DNA of 35,679 nucleotides. Source: Chitinophaga pinensis (lineage in GTDB: Bacteria; Bacteroidota; Bacteroidia; Flavobacteriales_D; Crocinitomicaceae). Under the pieces are notes generated by a model. That model was not told the DNA's origin, made no database searches, and saw nothing but the letters and a program-made list of their open reading frames with translations. Every line of letters starts with the position of its first letter. The first letter of the stretch is position 1. The translations under genes and the position numbers were made by a program. Location of the stretch: the NCBI GenBank assembly GCA_945863605.1, contig CAMAZP010000030.1:1-35679 (forward strand), in the 5' to 3' direction. Of the stretch, positions 15,855-24,988 are shown piece after piece.

Positions 15855-17402
15855 TTAAAGTACGATTTCTTCGTTGTTTTTATTTACAAACGAATATTCT
15901 AACAAATGATTGGCAGCAATTCCTCGAACAGGCACCCATTTTTTATATTTCAAAAACCATTTAATTTGTTTAGAAATCAATCCCCTTTTAAAGAAAGCCT
16001 CCAAGTAAGGATGAACTAATAAAGCAACGTCTTTTTCTCTACGGTCTTCTAGCAAGAAATGTAAATTCGATTCGATTTCATCAGAGAATAAAATACTTGC
16101 TTGAATTTCCCCACTACCATTACAAGTAGGACACATTTCTGTGGTTTTGATATCTGTTTCTGGACGAACTCGTTGACGAGTAATTTCTATTACACCAAAC
16201 TTTGATGGAGGAAGAATATTGTGTTTTGCACGGTCCGATTTCATTAACTCCTTGAGTTTTTCGTAGAGTATTCTGTTGTTTTCCTTATCGTGCATATCGA
16301 TGAAATCCACACAAATGATTCCCCCCATATCTCGTAATTGTAAAACACGAGCAATTTCTTCTGCTGCTTCTGAATTGGTAGCTAATGCATTTGATTCTTG
16401 TCCGTCAGCGCCTTTGCGATTTCCGCTATTTACATCAATAACATGCATTGCTTCGGTATGTTCGATAATCAAATAACCACCGCTAGCCATTGGAACTTTC
16501 TTTCCGAATAGCGTTTTTATTTGTTTGTTAATTCCGAATTTCTCGAAAATATCTAGTTTTCCGTCGTAGAATTTTAGGATTTTTTCTTTACCTGGAGCAA
16601 TTGAACCAATGAATTCCTTCATTTCGTCCAACAATTTCCCATCGTTTACATAAATGTTGGTGAAATCGGCATTCAATAAATCTCTTAAAATGGAAGTTGT
16701 AGTATTAAGTTCACCCAATACACGTTTTGGAGGTTGTGCCCCTTTCATATTGGCGTGCATTGTTTTCCATTTATCCATCAAATTATTAAGGTCAGCTTCT
16801 AATTCAGCTGTTGATTTGTGCTCAGCAACTGTACGAATTATCACACCAAATTTTTTGGGTTTAATGCGTTCCATTAAATCTTTCAATCGATCTTTTTCTT
16901 CGACATCTTTGATTTTTTGACTAACAGAAATTTTATCAGAAAAAGGAACTAACACCAAGTATCTTCCTGCTAGCGTAATTTCAGAACAAAGACGAGGTCC
17001 TTTTGTAGAAATTGGTTCTTTCGCAACTTGTACCAAAATAGGTTGAGAAGAAGAAACAATATCACTTATTTTTCCTTCTTTCTCAATTTCTTTTTCAGAC
17101 TTAAAGTACATTAAATCTGAGGCATTTTGTTTCCCGTGCAACGTGTCTTTAACAAATTTGCTTAATGAATTAAATTGAGATCCGAGATCGAGGTAGTGTA
17201 AAAAGGCATCCTTTTCATAACCAACATCAACAAATGCAGCATTTAGACTTGGGACAATTCTTCGAACACGTCCTAGGTATATATCTCCTACTGCAAATTC
17301 AGAGTTTCCTCTCTCTTCGTGCAATTCAATTAACTTTCCATCACGCAACAATGCAAGCCATACACCGTTTGAACGGGCATCGACAACTAATTCTAGATTC
17401 AC
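15855..17402 (-). CDS. rng: Ribonuclease G/E family endoribonuclease
   Basis: A 515-residue RNase G-type enzyme that cleaves single-stranded RNA in rRNA maturation and mRNA decay in the cytoplasm. The N-terminal S1 domain contains VGDIYLGRVRRIVPSLNAAFVD, then YEKDAFLHYLDLG (each a known landmark). Catalytic metal-binding acids are in HVIDVNSGNRKG and ICVDFIDMHD. CPTCNGSGEI near the C-terminus is the zinc link. There is no long disordered RNase E scaffold tail. The frame runs up to a TTG at 17435, but relatives begin just before E-L-V-V-D-A-R, so the GTG at 17402 is preferred. It lies upstream of recX and downstream of the 30-residue gene, all on the - strand. Confidence 0.92.
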   Translation of the reverse strand: MNLELVVDARSNGVWLALLRDGKLIELHEERGNSEFAVGDIYLGRVRRIVPSLNAAFVDVGYEKDAFLHYLDLGSQFNSLSKFVKDTLHGKQNASDLMYFKSEKEIEKEGKISDIVSSSQPILVQVAKEPISTKGPRLCSEITLAGRYLVLVPFSDKISVSQKIKDVEEKDRLKDLMERIKPKKFGVIIRTVAEHKSTAELEADLNNLMDKWKTMHANMKGAQPPKRVLGELNTTTSILRDLLNADFTNIYVNDGKLLDEMKEFIGSIAPGKEKILKFYDGKLDIFEKFGINKQIKTLFGKKVPMASGGYLIIEHTEAMHVIDVNSGNRKGADGQESNALATNSEAAEEIARVLQLRDMGGIICVDFIDMHDKENNRILYEKLKELMKSDRAKHNILPPSKFGVIEITRQRVRPETDIKTTEMCPTCNGSGEIQASILFSDEIESNLHFLLEDRREKDVALLVHPYLEAFFKRGLISKQIKWFLKYKKWVPVRGIAANHLLEYSFVNKNNEEIVL

Positions 17403-17476
17403 AATGTGGTTTTTAGTTAAATAATGAAAGCTCAATGAAACATCACTGAGCTTCCTTTTTCATTTACATTGGAAGA

Positions 17477-17569
17477 CTATTTTTTCTTCTTGTGACGGTT
17501 TTTTCTTAGACGTTTCTTACGCTTGTGCGTAGCCATTTTATGTCTTTTTCTTTTTTTACCACTTGGCAT
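17477..17569 (-). CDS. 30-residue COX24/bS22-like small basic protein
   Basis: A 30-residue, extremely basic protein starting MPSGKKRKRHKMATHKRKKR and ending in RKNRHKKKK. The K-R-H-K-M-x-x-H-K-R-K-K-R-L-R-K core matches the AURKAIP1/COX24 domain. That domain is found in mitochondrial mS38 and the small mycobacterial ribosomal protein bS22. Nearly identical small proteins are widespread in Bacteroidota. A ribosomal small-subunit role is therefore likely, though this is inferred from the domain. It lies 74 bases upstream of the rng start. A -7 type box overlapping the HU terminator may supply its promoter. It is too short for most gene callers. Confidence 0.85.
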   Translation of the reverse strand: MPSGKKRKRHKMATHKRKKRLRKNRHKKKK

Positions 17570-17611
17570 AATGCTTTGTATTAATTATTATAAAGATGAT
17601 TGATTCTAAAC

Positions 17612-17642
17612 AAAAACACTCCCTTCTTTGAAAAAGGGAGTG
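17612..17642 (-). terminator. Rho-independent terminator of the HU gene
   Basis: On the - strand a 9-bp perfect stem CACTCCCTT / AAGGGAGTG (17642-17634 and 17625-17617) with an 8-base loop is followed by TTTTTG. It lies 41 bases past the HU stop. Confidence 0.88.
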
Positions 17643-17650
17643 CAAAGGTA
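17643..17650 (-). promoter_or_regulatory. Candidate -7 box next to the HU terminator
   Basis: TACCTTTG on the - strand is a perfect TAnnTTTG box. No TTG is found at the right distance upstream (only an A/T tract), so the call is tentative. A start about seven bases downstream would fall inside the terminator's first arm. Such transcripts would escape the hairpin and read into the 30-residue gene and rng. Confidence 0.35.
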
Positions 17651-17682
17651 ATAAAATTTTATAAAAAATTTAATTGCTCAAA

Positions 17683-17973
17683 TTATTTAACGATAACTTT
17701 ATTTTTTACTTCCTCTACAAATGTTTTTGATGGTTTGAAAGAGGGGATATTATGAGCAGGAATAATGATCGTAGTGTTCTCTGAAATGTTTCTTCCTGTT
17801 TTTTGTGCTCTTTCTTTCACTATAAAACTTCCAAAACCTCTTAAGTAAACATTTTGACCTTTTGTCAAAGATTCTTTAATGGCGTTCATGAATGCTTCTA
17901 CAGCTCTTAGAGCTTCTGCTCTTTCTAATCCAGTTTCATCTGCAATTCCTGCAACTATGTCTGCTTTTGTCAT
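17683..17973 (-). CDS. HU family DNA-binding protein
   Basis: A 96-residue nucleoid protein of the HU/IHF family, which bends and compacts DNA as a dimer. It has the normal length. Landmarks are MTKADIV at the start, the helical dimerisation region to about residue 42, NVYLRGFGSFIVKERAQKTGRN (two short pieces: LRGFGSF and the arm start A-x-K-x-GRN), and PAHNIPSFKPSK on the DNA-binding arm's return strand. A monocistronic unit is likely: a promoter-type box lies upstream and a strong terminator 41 bases downstream. It is divergent from mutY. Confidence 0.95.
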   Translation of the reverse strand: MTKADIVAGIADETGLERAEALRAVEAFMNAIKESLTKGQNVYLRGFGSFIVKERAQKTGRNISENTTIIIPAHNIPSFKPSKTFVEEVKNKVIVK

Positions 17974-18020
17974 TTTAATTAGAGATTAATAGTTATTAAT
18001 TATTCTTGTGTTTGCGGGCA

Positions 18021-18028
18021 CAAAAGTA
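18021..18028 (-). promoter_or_regulatory. Candidate -7 box for the HU gene
   Basis: TACTTTTG on the - strand matches TAnnTTTG exactly and lies 47 bases before the HU start codon. The -33 region is only T-rich, with no TTG in the 17-23 window. Confidence 0.45.
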
Positions 18029-18086
18029 CCTCTTAGTTCGTTTAAATTATTAATTTTCAAAAAAAAAATCATAAAATAATTTATAA

Positions 18087-19127
18087 ATGTCTCAATTTCA
18101 AGGTTTAATAACTCACTGGTACCATCAAAACAAGCGCGATTTACCCTGGAGAATTACTAATAATCCCTATGTTATCTGGTTGAGTGAGATTATTTTACAA
18201 CAAACTAGGGTAGAACAAGGATTACCTTATTTTCAAAAATTTCAGCAACATTATCCAAATATAAATGAACTTGCCTCAGCTGATGAACAGGATATACTAA
18301 ACGATTGGCAAGGACTCGGTTACTACAGTCGAGCGAGAAATTTACACAAAACGGCTAAAGAGGTTGTGGAGATTTACAAGGGTGTGTTTCCTTCAACATA
18401 CAATGAATTATTAAAACTCACAGGAATTGGACCCTATACTGCAGCTGCAATTGCTTCATTCGCATTCGGTGAGGCTAAAGCGGTAGTTGATGGAAATGTC
18501 TACCGGGTGTTGAGTCGCGTTTTTGACATTGAAGAAGCAATCGATTCCACACAAGGAAAAAAAACCTTTGAATTATTGGCAAATGAATTGATTGATAAGA
18601 AAAATCCTGCCATTTATAACCAAGCAATAATGGAGTTTGGAGCGCTACAATGTGTTCCTGTAAATCCTAATTGTAACGCTTGCCCACTACAGTTTCAGTG
18701 TTTGGCCTATCAAAACAAAACGATTACCGAGCGACCAGTAAAATCAAAGAAAACTAAAGTTAGATCACGTTATTTTGTTTATTTAATTGAATTTACAGCG
18801 AATAAAACTATACGTATTGAAAAACGAAAAGAAAAAGGAATTTGGCAACATTTATATCAATTTCCATTGATTGAATTTGATTCAATTGAAGAAAAAAGAG
18901 CTTATTTAAATGGTTTAAAATCTGATTTTATATCAAAAGAGTATAAACATATTTTGTCTCATCAACAGCTTTTTGCCAGTTTTGCAATTGTTAATCAGCG
19001 AAATGAAACCTCAGAAAGTCAATTAGAAATAGCACTTTCTGAATTATCTAATTACCCTATTCCACGATTAATTGATAAATTTTTGGAAGATCACGTTGAT
19101 CGAATTAATGAGCTTTTAGTATTTTAA
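18087..19127 (+). CDS. mutY: Adenine DNA glycosylase MutY
   Basis: A 346-residue MutY that removes adenine mispaired with 8-oxoguanine. The catalytic Glu is E34 in LSEIILQQTRV. The helix-hairpin-helix is LTGIGPYTAAAI (111-122), followed by the catalytic Asp D135 in VVDGNVYRV. The [4Fe-4S] ligands are C189, C196, C199 and C205 with the classic C-x6-C-x2-C-x5-C spacing. A C-terminal NUDIX-like 8-oxoG recognition domain follows from about residue 230 (EKGIWQHLYQFPLIE). Length and motifs are complete. It is divergent from the HU gene, the usual neighbour in flavobacteria as far as I recall. Confidence 0.97.
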   Translation: MSQFQGLITHWYHQNKRDLPWRITNNPYVIWLSEIILQQTRVEQGLPYFQKFQQHYPNINELASADEQDILNDWQGLGYYSRARNLHKTAKEVVEIYKGVFPSTYNELLKLTGIGPYTAAAIASFAFGEAKAVVDGNVYRVLSRVFDIEEAIDSTQGKKTFELLANELIDKKNPAIYNQAIMEFGALQCVPVNPNCNACPLQFQCLAYQNKTITERPVKSKKTKVRSRYFVYLIEFTANKTIRIEKRKEKGIWQHLYQFPLIEFDSIEEKRAYLNGLKSDFISKEYKHILSHQQLFASFAIVNQRNETSESQLEIALSELSNYPIPRLIDKFLEDHVDRINELLVF

Positions 19128-19254
19128 TGTGTTTTGGAATTTAGTAATTTAGTAATATGCTTTTTTTTAAACTCTTACCTATTGTGAACTTATCATCAAA
19201 AATTAATATTTAAAAAATAAAACTCCTATTTTCGCATTGTAAAAACTTAGATTT

Positions 19255-21717
19255 ATGAATAAAACAATAGTATTTTTAATTTTTATTTTTTTTTCTACTC
19301 AATACGCTATTTCTCAAACACCAACGCAAACCGTGCGCGGAAAAGTGTATGATAGCGAAACCAATTTCCCGTTAGTTGGTGTTAAATTGGAGATTAAAAT
19401 TCTAAATAGTGAACCTTTCCGTTCGATTTCAAATCCTGATGGTGAATTTGAGATTAAAAAAGTACCTGTCGGAAAACATCAAATAACCGCATCCTATTCC
19501 TTATATGAAAGTAAAACAGTGACTATAGAAGTGAATTCTGGTCGTGAAATGGTTATCAATATTCCTTTGACAGAGGCGATTTCAACGCAAGAAGAAGTTA
19601 CAGTTTCTGCCCGTAAAAAAGGGGATGTAATCAATGAAATGGCTGTTATTTCTGCGCAACAATTCAGTGTGGAAGAAACAAATCGTTATCCAGGTTCACG
19701 AATGGATCCTGCGCGCATGGCTTCCAATTTTGCTGGTGTTCAAGGTGCCGACGATTCCAGAAATGACATTGTAATACGTGGAAACTCACCTCTTGGAGTT
19801 GTTTGGCGTGTGGAAGGTATCGACATTCCTAATCCTTCGCATTTCGCTATTTCTGGTAGTACAGGAGGACCTGTTTCGGTTTTGAATAATAAAATTTTGA
19901 GCAATTCCGATTTCTTCATGAGTGCCTTCCCAGCAGAATATGGAAACAGTACTTCTGGAATATTTGATTTAAAATTGCGAAATGGTAATAAAAATCAACA
20001 TGAATTTACAGGACAATTTGGTTTTTTAGGCACCGAACTTTTAGCCGAAGGTCCGATGAGTAAGAACGGAAAATCAAGTTATTTGGTGATGGGAAGATAT
20101 TCTACCCTTTCCTTATTTCAGCAATTGGGAATACAAATCGGAACAGATGCCGTTCCTGTTTATGGTGATGGTGCTTTTAAGTTCAATTGGCAATTAAAAA
20201 AAGGCGGACAACTTTCTGCTTTTGGAATTGGAGGGAAAAGTAATATTTCTATTATGATTTCAGAGCAAACTGAATATTCAAAAGAATTTTACGGTGAAGG
20301 CGACCGCGATCAGTATTTTGGAACTTCGATGTTTGTAACGGGATTAAACTATAAAAAAGCATTGAATGAAAAAACATTTATTGCATCAACTTTAGCATAT
20401 TCAATAGAAGAACAACATTCATTACACAACTATTTACAACGAAGTTTAGATACTAACACAACAACAAATGCAGTTTCAATTCGAGTTGATTCTATTTACC
20501 AATTGATGTCGTATATATTTTCAATTAATAAATTGTCTGGTTATTTCAGTGTCAATCATAAATTCAATAAACAACATTTAATCAAAGCAGGAATTAATGT
20601 GGATGGATTTTATATGAATCAATTAGATTCTGCATTAAAGAACGTTTTAGTTCCAAATGATTTTGCTGTTCGCTGGGATTACAAAGGATACTCCGCATTA
20701 GTACAACCTTTTGTTCAATGGAAATGGCGCGCAAATGACAACATAGATATCACTGCTGGTATCCATTCTCAATATTTCTCAATGTCAAATAGTATAAGTA
20801 TTGCCGAGCCTCGCTTGGGATTAAAATACCGAATGAATGGCAATCAATCTATTTTTATGGGTGCTGGAATGCATAGCCAAATTCAACCACTTTACACTTA
20901 CACTTACCACCTGACTGCTAACGATGGTTCGAAAATCTACCACAATAAAAATATGGATTTTATGCGAAGTTTACACACTGGTATTGGTTATGAAAAATCG
21001 ATTGCTAAAGCTGGTCTGAATATCCGTACAGAAGCCTATTATCAATATTTATATGATGTTCCGGTAACGATTGCGCCATCTTCTTTTTCAATGATTAATA
21101 TGGGAGGTGGTTTTGCTCGAATTTTTCCAGATTCATTGCAAAATACAGGAACAGGTTTGAATTATGGTTTAGAATTGACCGTTCAAAAATACTTTGACAA
21201 ATCGTTCTTTTTCTTGTTTTCAGGAACGCTCTACGATTCAAAATATACAGGTAGCGATGGTGTTTTAAGAAATACTTCTTACAACGGGAAATATGTTGCT
21301 AATTTACTAATCGGTAAAGAATTCAAATTGGGAGCTAAACATGTTCTTGGGATTGGAGGAAAAGTTACCGTAGCAGGTGGAAGAAGATATGGTTTGGTAA
21401 ATATTGCCGCAACAGAAGAGTTAAAAGAAATCATCTTTTTGGATTCGTTATTCAATGATTTACAATTTCAAGATTATTTCCGAATGGATTTGAAAATTAG
21501 TTGGAGAATGAACGCTGCAAAAGCAACACACGAAATAGGTTTGGATTTAGTAAACATCTTCAACACAAGAAATCTATTAAGTTTAGCTTATGCGCCAAGC
21601 CTTGATCCAAATGAGGTTGCACAAGCAGGTTATCAGCCGACAGCACAAAAAACACAATTAGGTTTCTTGCCAATTTTCTATTATAAAATTGATTTCAAGA
21701 TTTCCAAAAAGGAATAA
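19255..21717 (+). CDS. TonB-dependent outer-membrane receptor
   Basis: An 820-residue protein with a signal peptide (residues 1-20, ending AISQ). A carboxypeptidase-D-like regulatory domain spans ~25-110 (VRGKVYDSETNFPLVGVKLEI). A plug spans about 130-235 (SRMDPARMASNFAGVQ, DIVIRGNSPLGVVWRVEGIDIPNP in pieces). A long beta-barrel follows, ending in FYYKIDFKISKKE. In this family the barrel imports a bound nutrient with TonB-ExbBD energy. No SusD-like partner or hydrolase lies next to it, so it is not a classic polysaccharide-utilisation pair and the substrate is open. It ends five bases before recO. A 127-base A/T-rich gap precedes it, with no perfect promoter box. Confidence 0.88.
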   Translation: MNKTIVFLIFIFFSTQYAISQTPTQTVRGKVYDSETNFPLVGVKLEIKILNSEPFRSISNPDGEFEIKKVPVGKHQITASYSLYESKTVTIEVNSGREMVINIPLTEAISTQEEVTVSARKKGDVINEMAVISAQQFSVEETNRYPGSRMDPARMASNFAGVQGADDSRNDIVIRGNSPLGVVWRVEGIDIPNPSHFAISGSTGGPVSVLNNKILSNSDFFMSAFPAEYGNSTSGIFDLKLRNGNKNQHEFTGQFGFLGTELLAEGPMSKNGKSSYLVMGRYSTLSLFQQLGIQIGTDAVPVYGDGAFKFNWQLKKGGQLSAFGIGGKSNISIMISEQTEYSKEFYGEGDRDQYFGTSMFVTGLNYKKALNEKTFIASTLAYSIEEQHSLHNYLQRSLDTNTTTNAVSIRVDSIYQLMSYIFSINKLSGYFSVNHKFNKQHLIKAGINVDGFYMNQLDSALKNVLVPNDFAVRWDYKGYSALVQPFVQWKWRANDNIDITAGIHSQYFSMSNSISIAEPRLGLKYRMNGNQSIFMGAGMHSQIQPLYTYTYHLTANDGSKIYHNKNMDFMRSLHTGIGYEKSIAKAGLNIRTEAYYQYLYDVPVTIAPSSFSMINMGGGFARIFPDSLQNTGTGLNYGLELTVQKYFDKSFFFLFSGTLYDSKYTGSDGVLRNTSYNGKYVANLLIGKEFKLGAKHVLGIGGKVTVAGGRRYGLVNIAATEELKEIIFLDSLFNDLQFQDYFRMDLKISWRMNAAKATHEIGLDLVNIFNTRNLLSLAYAPSLDPNEVAQAGYQPTAQKTQLGFLPIFYYKIDFKISKKE

Positions 21718-21722
21718 TTACT

Positions 21723-22418
21723 TTGAAACAAACCGACATTGGTATTTTAATCTATCGTAAAAACTATTCTGAAAGTAGTTTGATTTTGACATTTTTCACG
21801 GAAAAGGAAGGTCTAGCAACCTTTATATTTAAAGGAGCTAAGAAAAAACAAAAGGCCGTTTTCGCATTGGGAATTTATGAAATTACCTTTTTTAAAAGAC
21901 CAGAAAGTGAGATGGGAATAATCAATTCCTTGGATAATGCAGTTCCATTAAATGACTTCTACAGCAATCCTCAAAAAATCATTCTTGGCTTTTTTATTGC
22001 CGACATTTTGAAACAAACCATAAAAATGGAGGAGGCCGATCCTTCGCTATTTGAATTTTTGAAAAATCAGATTTTAATATTAGAATCTGCGCAAGATTGT
22101 TTTAATTTCCCACTTCATTTTCTGGCGGGTTTAACCAGAGAATTAGGCTATTCACCACTATTTGAATCAGATAACCCGATTAGTTTTGACATCAAAAAAG
22201 GAGAGTTTTCAGATTTCAAATCCATTAACTCGATTGGCATTGAAGGTGAAGTTGTCCACTTACTTGGAAGCTTATTTCAAAATGAATTAAAAACCAATTA
22301 TTCCAACGAAACAACTCGAAAAGCTCTTTACATTCTGTTGGAATACTTAACTATTCATACACCAAAATTCAATGTTGCCAAATCAATGGAAGTGATTCGA
22401 GACACTTTGTACGTTTGA
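21723..22418 (+). CDS. recO: DNA repair protein RecO
   Basis: A 231-residue RecO, which loads RecA on SSB-coated DNA together with RecR in the RecFOR pathway. The N-terminal OB-fold shows TDIGILIYRKNYSESSLIL, TEKEGL and FKGAKKKQK. A helical C-terminal part contains FPLHFLAGLTRELGYSP, characteristic of the family. The frame starts with TTG at 21723, preceded by AAAAGGAATAATTAC, which offers a weak AGGA site. No ATG is better placed. It lies five bases after the TonB-dependent receptor and is convergent with the polymerase gene. Confidence 0.88.
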   Translation: MKQTDIGILIYRKNYSESSLILTFFTEKEGLATFIFKGAKKKQKAVFALGIYEITFFKRPESEMGIINSLDNAVPLNDFYSNPQKIILGFFIADILKQTIKMEEADPSLFEFLKNQILILESAQDCFNFPLHFLAGLTRELGYSPLFESDNPISFDIKKGEFSDFKSINSIGIEGEVVHLLGSLFQNELKTNYSNETTRKALYILLEYLTIHTPKFNVAKSMEVIRDTLYV

Positions 22419-22477
22419 AAAATTGATTCAAGTTGTTATGTTGAATTAGTTGTTTATGGTTATTTAACAGGCTACTT

Positions 22478-23917
22478 TTAACTTTTTCGAATCGTTTTAT
22501 TGTTTAGTTGTATTCCCATTATAATCACCATCGAACACATTGCCCAAATCGGAACGGCAGCTTTGTCAGTGTCGAGAAAGTTATTCAAAAAGGCGTGAAC
22601 AAAATAAGTTGTTGTAGCTGCAATCATTCCCATTAGTAGTACTCTGTTTTTAGTTTCAGAAAGGGGTAATTTATTGTAAAGCGTAATCATCGAAAAGAAA
22701 ATTGCTACAACAATTCCAAGTAAACTTATTAATCCAAATATTCCCATTTCTGCAAGAGCACCAAGATATTCACTGTGGGCATTGCCCATATCACCAAAAT
22801 TGGTTGAAATGATTGTTAAGTTTTCTGGTTCTTGAAAAGGTGCGTATTCAAAAGCGTAGGTTCCAGGACCATATCCAAAAATTGGACGTTGCTCAAACAT
22901 GGCAATGGCGCAACTCCAACGATTAATACGTTCCAAATTAGATGCGTCAGTTGTTACATTTGTTGCGCTTTGTAGGCGCTCATCAAAGGATTCGGTGGTA
23001 TGTTCGTATTTATTTCGACCTAATTCCATTTGAATTTGATCCCATTTGAAAAAGATTACAATCAATGCAACTAGGCCAATTCCTGCCACTATTTTAAAAT
23101 TAATTCGATAGTAAACTACCAAGCAAACTATTGCAGCACAAATAATACTCAACCAAGCTGCTCTTGTATAGGAGTAATACAAACCAACAAGGACAATAAT
23201 TATTAATAAGATTAAAACAGCTTGCGTCAAAGGACTATGTTTCTCAGCAAAATAGATTGCAATTACAAGTGGGAGAACCAGTGCTACAATTGCACCGTAA
23301 ATTGTGTGATCTTTAAAAAGTGGCCACATAACCCAATGTCCTTCTTTTTCACCGAAACCATAAAAACTATGATGAATTAGCGAATATACAATAGCAATAC
23401 AAGTTGCAATTATAAATAACCACAAAAATTGCATTCTATTTTTTTCTTTTTGGAAGAAGTGAGTGCCAAAAATTAATATTGGTACAATAAACCAAAGGCG
23501 TGCTAGCAAAAATTTAAATGAAACCAGCTGATGGCTACTTGTAATTGCTGTTATTATGATAATTAAAATGTAAAATAGAACTGCATGTATAATTGGGTTT
23601 CTCCAAATTTCTTTCTTTAAGAAAGGACTTTGAATTTCCATTGCGACAAGTAATAACATCATTCCAAAGAGCAAAGGTTCAGTAGGAAGGAAAAGACCAA
23701 AACTTTGTGTGAATTCTTCAATATTTACGGAAAGTGGGGTAAGAAAAGCTAGCGAAATAAATACTTTTTCCGTTTGATATATTGCAAAATAAACTAACAA
23801 TAATCCTATTGGGAATAATGTCAATAATGAAGTGTCTTGCCAAATGAAAACAGCAAAAATTGCTGCTAAAACAATCGCTAAAACGTAAGGAGTAGTTGCA
23901 TTTGCAATCGAACGCAC
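22478..23917 (-). CDS. O-antigen ligase/polymerase (Wzy/WaaL-like)
   Basis: A 479-residue integral membrane protein with about 12 helices and a large periplasmic loop near residues 300-400. The loop carries RINRWSCAIAMFEQRPIFGYGPGTY (in part: FGYGPGTYAFEY) and NAHSEYLGALAEMG, the signature of the O-antigen ligase family (PF04932-type). Members polymerise or ligate lipid-linked repeat units at the periplasmic face. With Wzx- and Wzz-like genes directly upstream, Wzy-type polymerisation is the best reading. It starts with GTG at 23917, sharing one base with the stop of the Wzz-like gene. It is the last gene of the operon. Confidence 0.85.
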   Translation of the reverse strand: MRSIANATTPYVLAIVLAAIFAVFIWQDTSLLTLFPIGLLLVYFAIYQTEKVFISLAFLTPLSVNIEEFTQSFGLFLPTEPLLFGMMLLLVAMEIQSPFLKKEIWRNPIIHAVLFYILIIIITAITSSHQLVSFKFLLARLWFIVPILIFGTHFFQKEKNRMQFLWLFIIATCIAIVYSLIHHSFYGFGEKEGHWVMWPLFKDHTIYGAIVALVLPLVIAIYFAEKHSPLTQAVLILLIIIVLVGLYYSYTRAAWLSIICAAIVCLVVYYRINFKIVAGIGLVALIVIFFKWDQIQMELGRNKYEHTTESFDERLQSATNVTTDASNLERINRWSCAIAMFEQRPIFGYGPGTYAFEYAPFQEPENLTIISTNFGDMGNAHSEYLGALAEMGIFGLISLLGIVVAIFFSMITLYNKLPLSETKNRVLLMGMIAATTTYFVHAFLNNFLDTDKAAVPIWAMCSMVIIMGIQLNNKTIRKS

Positions 23918-24912
23918 TATGCTTTCAATTTAAGTTCTTGAAATCTTTGTCTAATTAAAAGAAAGAATACCGAAAATATGAATCCTCCGATAGTTGCAAC
24001 AAGCACGATAATCATTCTTTTCGGTTTTTCTTTTCGATCGGCAACAACTGCTTTTTCAACAACAAATTTATGATTGAAAGCTGCATTTGCATCAGATTCA
24101 GCTTGTTCGTAAGAAACTCTGAATTCTTCTATTTTCACAATGAGTTCATTTCTTGTATGTTCAAGCGCATTATATTGTGAACCTAATTTTGTATTGATTG
24201 CGATTCTCTCTTTAATTTGTTCTTTTTCATTAGCATTGTTAGCATCTACAAGTGCTTGAAATAAGTTAGAACGAAAATCGTTTGATACTACTCCTAAGTT
24301 ATTTAGGCTGTCTAATAAAAAAAGTATAGAGTCCTTTTGCTGTACTAATTGTTTTAACTTTCGCTTATTCACTTCAAACGCAGGTATAGTTCGTTCTCTG
24401 ATCATTTCATTTTTTACAGTATCGATTAAATCAACGATTTCATTAGCCATTTTAGCTGCTAATTCAGGATCTTTATCCAATACATCAATTTGAATAGAAC
24501 CAAAACGTGTGCGAGTAAATGAAAAATAACTATTGTATGCTTTTATTAACTTATAGTTTTTGTTAACATCATCTTTTGAAATTTCATAGTGATTAAGCAA
24601 ATTATATTTACTTACGACTTTATCTCGAATACGAGAGGATTGAAGTATTTGAACTAATTGTTCTGCTTGTTCTTCTTCACCAAAATCCATAGCAGCAGCT
24701 TTTACATTTCGTTGTTCTGAAAATGAAACATTACTTGAAGCAGCAGGAAAGACGATAGCTGTTGAAAGATATAACGGAGTCAACAACAAAGAAATTATTA
24801 CTGCAACAACAAAGGAAACAGATGTAATTATAATTATAGGCTTACGTTCTTCCCAAATGAATTGAACTAAATTATTGCGTTCTTTGTCTAAGTTTAAATC
24901 CTTTTTTTCCAT
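23917..24912 (-). CDS. Chain-length determinant (Wzz-like) protein
   Basis: A 331-residue inner-membrane protein with helices near residues 27-49 and 300-322. Between them is a periplasmic, coiled-coil-rich domain, the Wzz/polysaccharide co-polymerase layout. There is no C-terminal tyrosine-kinase domain, so it is of the Wzz type rather than Wzc. YSTSFVFPA-like residues after the first helix (YLSTAIVFPAAS) and a P-rich segment before the second (KEKPKRMII) fit the family. It should set the length distribution of the polymer made by the next gene. It is followed by the polymerase with a one-base overlap. Confidence 0.82.
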   Translation of the reverse strand: MEKKDLNLDKERNNLVQFIWEERKPIIIITSVSFVVAVIISLLLTPLYLSTAIVFPAASSNVSFSEQRNVKAAAMDFGEEEQAEQLVQILQSSRIRDKVVSKYNLLNHYEISKDDVNKNYKLIKAYNSYFSFTRTRFGSIQIDVLDKDPELAAKMANEIVDLIDTVKNEMIRERTIPAFEVNKRKLKQLVQQKDSILFLLDSLNNLGVVSNDFRSNLFQALVDANNANEKEQIKERIAINTKLGSQYNALEHTRNELIVKIEEFRVSYEQAESDANAAFNHKFVVEKAVVADRKEKPKRMIIVLVATIGGFIFSVFFLLIRQRFQELKLKA

Positions 24913-24988
24913 ATAAATTTTGCCCCGCGAAGATAATATTTTTATTAGCGATATGAATTAAAACTTAAAAATCAGCAATTTATTTGAT

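Noticed and set aside
17403..17435. RNase G start at TTG 17435
   Set aside because: Relatives begin immediately before E-L-V-V-D-A-R, matching GTG 17402. The upstream residues do not look conserved.
19150..19170. TTTAGTAA tandem pair upstream of the TonB-dependent receptor as an operator
   Set aside because: Two 8-base copies in a very A/T-rich gap, far from the start and without a promoter box beside them; chance is likely.
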